Shown one piece after another: positions 59,501 to 64,000 of a stretch of 64,000 nucleotides of DNA. The stretch covers positions 5,270,001 to 5,334,000 of the forward strand of contig JANTQA010000047.1 of the NCBI GenBank assembly GCA_027625915.1, read 5' to 3'. Made by a program: the position numbers and the translations under genes. The stretch comes from Anaeramoeba flamelloides. Taxonomy: Eukaryota > Metamonada > Anaeramoebidae. The notes under the pieces are model-generated. The model saw only the letters and a program-made list of their open reading frames with translations, was not told the origin of the DNA and made no database searches. Positions within the stretch are counted from its first letter, which is position 1. Each line of letters begins with the position of its first letter.

Positions 59501-60931
59501 TATCGATCCCATGATAAAAAAATATAAATTTTTTTTAACTATTTTTAGCTTTTATTTGACAAAATTTTAAATTATGAATTGAATTTGTTGAAAATTTATT
59601 AATAATTTTACCAATTTATATTAAATATAATTTTTTTGTTTTTTTGATTAAAATTTTGGTCAATTATCTCTATTTTTTGAAAAAATTTTCATTAGTTGAT
59701 TCATTTTTTAGAATTTCTATTTTTATTGTAGGAGAACTTTAAGAAACCAATATCAAATTTCCTTTTTATATATTGGATCCAATCTTTTATCAATAATTTT
59801 AAATGTTATCTAGAAAAAAGAAAAACTGATTTTAATTTGAATCACCCTTTTACCAACTTAAACAGATTATTTTAACAATTGGAAAAACGAAAAAAAAAAT
59901 CTATGTGAAATAATTCCAATAAACAAAGTATGTGCCTTAAAAAAAGTGAAGCGATTTCGGGTATTCTGACATATTTTGTTAACAAAGAACACCTTAAAAA
60001 ATTACAATCCAATTTAGATCCCAAAAATGTCTACTATTAGATAAATATATTATTTTGAATCAAAAAAGTTATTGATACTGATAAATGCAAAGAAATATCT
60101 GTAATTTTTAATTAGATTTTCGATTTTACAGTGGTTGAAATAACCCGTTCAGACAACCTTGAACCCATAACTAAAATTTAACTCCTGTTTTTTTTTCAGA
60201 CTTGGGTATTGGAAGACCAGAAATCACTTATAGATTCTTGGTTCAGATCCAAATTGACTTTAGAGGTTAGATCTTGGATTAATCAAAATGGCTCAATTAT
60301 ATTAAATGCTTTTGTTTTCAAAATTTCATCATATTTACAAAATTTGTGAGATTAAATGATTTTTTTATCAAAATTCAAAAAATGAAATTATATTGATTTT
60401 TTTGTCATAAAATTACATTTTAATCTTCCAGTATCGTCATAATTATTTTTTAAAATTTATTTAAAGAACCCTATTTCTTTTTTATATACAATTTTCATCT
60501 CATTGATTTGTTTCTTTTATTTCGAGCGTCAGTCAATATTTTTTGAATGAGTTAAATTTTAGTAATGGGTTAAAATAAAAAACACGGGTTAGTTACACCA
60601 CTGTACAATTTAGTTTACACAAGCTTTGAATTGACACATTATAAATGTTTAAATCTGAAGAAACTTTGTAAAATTGAGTTGAATTTCAAAATATTCTTTC
60701 TCTTGAGTTATTTTATTTGATGAGTTAATCGAGATTCTAAAATGGAAATTGAACGAAAAATTTACTATTATAAATTTGAATTTATGAGCATTCAATTTTT
60801 TTTGGTGTCAGTTTGTCATTGGGTATGTTTAATTTATAATAAGTCGATTCTTAGAAAAATTTTCATTAAGATTTTTCATTTTTTCAAATAATTGCTTGAT
60901 TTTAAGATCTTTTTATTCAACGAAAAACAAA
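59501..60931. other. Intergenic region upstream of the small membrane protein gene
   Basis: Contains a weak copy of repeat C (59560-59830) and a mariner-type element (60129-60603). The ~300 bases before the small gene are AT-rich and without recognised motifs. Confidence 0.5.
60129..60603. mobile_element. Tc1/mariner-type miniature element (CAGTGGT ends, TA flanks)
   Basis: Left end CAGTGGTTGAAATAACCCG; the complement of the right end is CAGTGGTGTAACTAACCCG. TA stands on both sides. The arms match with gaps for about 75 bases, including AACCCATAACTAAAATTT against AACCCATTACTAAAATTT. No transposase inside. The ends resemble those at 62086, where a transposase remnant follows. Confidence 0.75.
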
Positions 60932-61084
60932 ATGAGATTTCAAAAAGAACCACTCACAAATGAAGAAGCTAAAAAGCAATTTAAAAAAAAGGCTCTAATT
61001 TTTGTTGCTTCTGTTGGCATCTTGAAAGCAGTCTCGATCGTTGTCAAAGAAGTAGAACCACTAAGAAATATTTTTTACAATTAA
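60932..61084 (+). CDS. Small membrane protein, possibly Tom5-like
   Basis: Fifty residues, ATG to TAA, single exon. The N-terminal half is charged (EPLTNEEAKKQFKKK, 6-20). Residues 21-38 (ALIFVASVGILKAVSIVV) form one membrane segment, followed by a short polar tail ending NIFYN. The layout of an acidic/basic helix, a single helix near the C-terminus and total length around 50 is that of Tom5, a small subunit of the mitochondrial outer-membrane import pore. The pattern LTNEEAKKQFKKK recalls LDPEEMKRKMRE of animal TOMM5. These proteins are too short for a confident call without a profile search. The composition (Glu, Ala, Val) is less AT-driven than the surrounding frames, which supports a real gene. 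An organelle-membrane role is inferred only. Confidence 0.5.
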   Translation: MRFQKEPLTNEEAKKQFKKKALIFVASVGILKAVSIVVKEVEPLRNIFYN

Positions 61085-62085
61085 ACTTCATCCCTTTATT
61101 GATTTGTAATAGTTTTTTTTTTATTATCATTTCTTCTTGAATTGTGTTCATTGGGAAATGTTTCTGATCTTTTTTTCAATAACAGTACCAAAATAACCAA
61201 TATAATCATTGTTTTATTTTATTGCTTTTTTTTTTTTTTTTTTTTTCTTTGTGTTTTTTAAAATTTTTCACTTTGACCAATCACAGAACAAACAAACAAT
61301 TATACTGAAAGATCAATTGACTTTGGTTTGTTGCCAACCAATCGTACAGAAAAAAAAAGCTAAGAACAAATGGTAACATTTCTTGAAGAAAGAAATTTCT
61401 GTATTAATGAAAACCAAACTTTTAAACTTCTTTTGGTTAAATTTTTGAAAAAAAAAAAAATAACAAACAGGTTTTGTTGTTCAAGAAACTACCTTGAAAC
61501 AAACAAAGCAATTTCACACTGAAATTTGGAGATATGATCCTATAACTTCCCCCTCTATGAGTAATGGGATCATTATTTGTACTCTCTCTATTAATTACTT
61601 CATTGATCCTTAAGTTTGTGGGTTATCTTTCAATTTGTTCTTTAAAATATTTACTAAATATTTTTACCCAACAAAGCAAATCCTTTAGATGATCATCAAC
61701 TTTAAAATTATGGAATCTGAATGACTGTATTTTTTTTTTAAAGATAGTTTCTCAGAAGAAGAGAATAATGAAACCCTTTAATTTTATAATTTAAAAAAAG
61801 TAAAAAATTATACAATTAATACAGCAGTTAAGGCTTTTTTTATTGATTATTTTTTTTCTGTCAAAAAGTAAAATATGGAAGCCATCTCATATTTTCGATA
61901 ATTTTATCAATGTACATTCCGTTTATACAAAAGAAATATATCAATGAATATAAAGATACAGGAATAGATACTAAGGAGTAACAACCATAAAGTCAAATTT
62001 TTTTACTTTTTTACCGATTTTGCTGAAGATATGAAAATGATTTTTTTTACATTGACTGAGACTCTTTGATTGTTTGTATCAAAGT

Positions 62086-62112
62086 ACAGTGATCAAAAAT
62101 AATACGTGTCAA
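62086..62112 (+). repeat. Tc1/mariner-like terminal repeat, solo left end
   Basis: CAGTGATCAAAAATAATACG preceded by TA. Spacing and bases parallel the end at 60129 (CAGTGGTTGAAATAACCCG). No matching right end was found to the window end, so the element is broken or its right end has decayed. Confidence 0.45.
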
Positions 62113-62204
62113 AACTATAATCTGTATTTCAAAATATACTCCGTGCTTTTTTTTCTTCTTGTTCCAATTCAACATACACATTTACTATCCAATTGTATAC
62201 CTAA

Positions 62205-62540
62205 GTTCAAATCAATTTTGAAAGTAAAACCCTCGATATTTTCAGTAAAATTTAAATTATGAATGCAATTTGTTCTGAATTTTTTCTAAATTTTTGGGGT
62301 TCTTTTGAATTTTTTTGTTTTTTGATTGATTAAAATTTTTTGAAATTTACTCGATTTTTTGATAAATTTTCTAATTTGATCCTTTATTTTTTGAATTTCT
62401 TTTTAAATAATAGAACAATAAGAAACCAAAACCATATTTTACTTAGGGTTTGTTGGGTTCCTCTTATCCAATATACATATCTCTTCTATAATAAAAAACA
62501 TGCTTTATTTGGAAACACTAATTAAACTTTTCTGTAAATT
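62205..62540 (+). repeat. Dispersed repeat C, copy 2
   Basis: The block order TTCAAATCAATTTTGAAAG, AATAAGAAACCAAAACCATA and CTTTATTTGGAAACACTAA matches 26298-26640, and more loosely 63060-63320 (CTTTAAGTTACCAATATA, TTTTATTTTGAAACACAC). Confidence 0.5.
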
Positions 62541-62619
62541 ATTTTGACTACATTCATTAGCATTTGAATGTAAAATAATAACAAATATCTCAAAAATTTA
62601 ATCTAAATGAAATTAAATA

Positions 62620-62880
62620 ATAAATGGCCCATCTTACATTTGAATTTTGAATTGCTTTTGTATCGTTTTGAATTTTTTCCTCTCACAATGAAAAGTTTGC
62701 AAATAAATCATTTTTTCTCTTTTTTATTTTTTCAACAGTGTTTTGTTAAAATGGAAAATGAAAATGAAAAATTGGAAAGAAGTAACAGATGAATTAATGA
62801 AAAAATTGGTTTCAAATATGAAAAAGAGATTAGATTTAGTTATTCAAATGGAAGAGGAATCGATAAATGGGCTTTATTAA
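62620..62880 (+). pseudogene. Decayed Tc1/mariner transposase, C-terminal remnant
   Basis: The last 40 codons (stop TAA at 62878-62880) read NWKEVTDELMKKLVSNMKKR then LDLVIQMEEESINGLY. This has the spacing of the Tc1-like transposase end (W..I..e.l..li.SM..Ri..vi...GG.tkY). Upstream, KWPILHLNFEL at about 62624 recalls WPs.SPDLNpIE around the third catalytic position, but the catalytic acid is not preserved, and the two pieces are joined by AT-rich sequence without similarity. It is a short, inactive relic. Confidence 0.45.
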
Positions 62881-64000
62881 TTTTTTAAATTTTCTATTTT
62901 TATTGTAATGCTTCTTTCAAAATGAATTACCCATTTTTTTTTAACAGTTTTTTTTATTTTTTTTTCTTTTATTTTTCGACAAAAGATAAATATCTCTTGA
63001 GTATAGTATTGAATATTAAAATCGAAATTTCTATATTATAATAGATAACTTCAATTATTAAAAATATTTTTCTTTAAAATTTGATTTTTAATGGGCCAAT
63101 GATTTTGAAAGATAGTTTATTTTTTATTGTAAATTTATCAATTTATCTCTTATTTATAGGATTTGTTTTGATCGGTTAAACTTTAAGTTACCAATATACT
63201 ATTTAATTTGGGTTTATTGTTGGCTTCTTTGATTGGTCAATTGATGTATAGATCTTCTAGGACAAAAAAAAAACACTTTTTTATTTTGAAACACACATTA
63301 GTACTTTCTGAAGGCTTTATTTTAACAACAGTGCTTTTGAAAAATAATTTATTATGGTTTTTTTCAAATCTAAAATAAAATACCACAATAGGATACTAAG
63401 TCAAATTGTCTTTTCTATTTTTAGATTTATTAAATGGTAACGCTTTTGTTCCTTTCTCGACATTCTACTTTATTTTTTTTTATATCAAACAAGACATTAT
63501 TAATTATTTTTCAGGAAGGGCTTTAAATACTAAAACGCAACTATATATCCCTACGACCTAAAAAAAAACACTAAAAATGGAAAATTGATGATTTACTTTC
63601 CATTAAAAAAATTAAAAAAATAAAATGAAAAAATAGAAATAGATAAAGTTTCAATTAAACTTTTTCTTGAAAACATTTTTTTGCCAAAATAATTGAATTT
63701 AAAGTTGAAATTATGTCTATTTTTAGATTTACTATATTGTTTTAGCTCATTTACAAAAAAAAAATCTAAATTATAGGAATTTTAGTTTCACAAAAGGGGA
63801 TAATTTGGTCTTCATATGTTTTTTTTATTTTTAAATGGTAAAATTAAAAAAAAAAAGTTATTTAAAAGATAAACTCTCTGGAAAGGTATTCTAATTTAAT
63901 ATATTAACTTATTCTTTGATTTGAAAATTTTCTCAATAGCAATTTTTCAAAAAAAAATAAAAACGTACACAGTAATTTCAAAAAATATTTTCGATATTCA

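Larger units (their letters stand above)
61085..64000. other. Terminal repeat-rich region
   Basis: Holds repeat C copies (62205-62540, and weaker at 63060-63320), a mariner-like left end (62086) and a decayed transposase end (62620-62880). No intact gene is supported. The remaining DNA is AT-rich with nothing recognised. Confidence 0.45.

Noticed and set aside
1-64000. tRNA genes, rRNA, CRISPR arrays, virus-like elements.
   Set aside because: No T-loop/anticodon arrangement, rRNA core, spaced repeat array, capsid, integrase or polymerase signature could be supported on either strand by reading.

Overview
The window is AT-rich eukaryotic DNA, with long A and T runs, TA microsatellites, interspersed repeats and spliceosomal introns. 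The standard genetic code fits every gene model, and all stops used are TAA. The BTB protein, the PAS proteins and the HSPA12-type Hsp70 resemble families I associate with free-living amoeboid protists, most of all Anaeramoeba. That placement is an inference from protein style and was not tested by any search. There is no sign of prokaryotic DNA, a CRISPR array, an rRNA gene or a recognisable tRNA gene.

I support seven protein genes in 64 kb. From left to right they are: (1) a single-exon BTB-BACK protein with a GATase-like C-terminal domain (minus, 2881-4383); (2) an HSPA12-like Hsp70 whose three exons spread over 9680-19179 (minus) with introns of 4353 and 3386 bp; (3) COP9 signalosome subunit 6 in four exons with short introns (plus, 26848-28406); (4) a PAS plus coiled-coil protein in three exons with a 3386-bp first intron (plus, 33480-38133); (5) a protein with two PH domains and a PH-like C-terminus in four exons with a 2709-bp second intron (plus, 39683-45067); (6) a PAS protein with Asn/His/Lys-rich tracts (minus, 51260-52936); (7) a 50-residue single-membrane-segment protein that could be a Tom5-like subunit (plus, 60932-61084). 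The exon joins in genes 2-5 were worked out from GT/AG sites, frame continuity and continuity of the domain; there is no transcript evidence. The genes do not form a pathway or a cluster. CSN6 is a housekeeping subunit; the PAS, PH and BTB proteins are signalling-type proteins.

Intron size is bimodal: six introns are 150-545 bp and four are 2.7-4.4 kb. All four giant introns contain interspersed repeats that also occur between genes, so they seem to have grown by insertion.

The rest is mostly repeats. The main classes are: a modular hairpin repeat (called R here) at about ten loci, whose hairpin arms stay complementary even where the copies differ; a large degenerate palindrome at about 21.7-24.9 kb with an odd GC-rich ~90-bp module (M); a relict ~1.5-kb repeat (A) in four copies, one of them split by an element with TTAA target sites; a foldback element at 40.8-42.0 kb whose ~193-bp arms look identical; several Tc1/mariner-type miniature elements with CAGT ends and TA flanks; other inverted-repeat elements at 9.3, 50.1, 53.5 and 54.9 kb; and short dispersed families (B, C, D, E). 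Weak protein-level remnants of a LINE (57.9 kb) and of a Tc1/mariner transposase (62.6-62.9 kb) are the only transposon coding traces seen. I saw no convincing virus-like element.

The most unusual observations are the hairpin family R, the palindrome with module M, the giant-intron HSPA12 gene and the GC-rich BTB gene.
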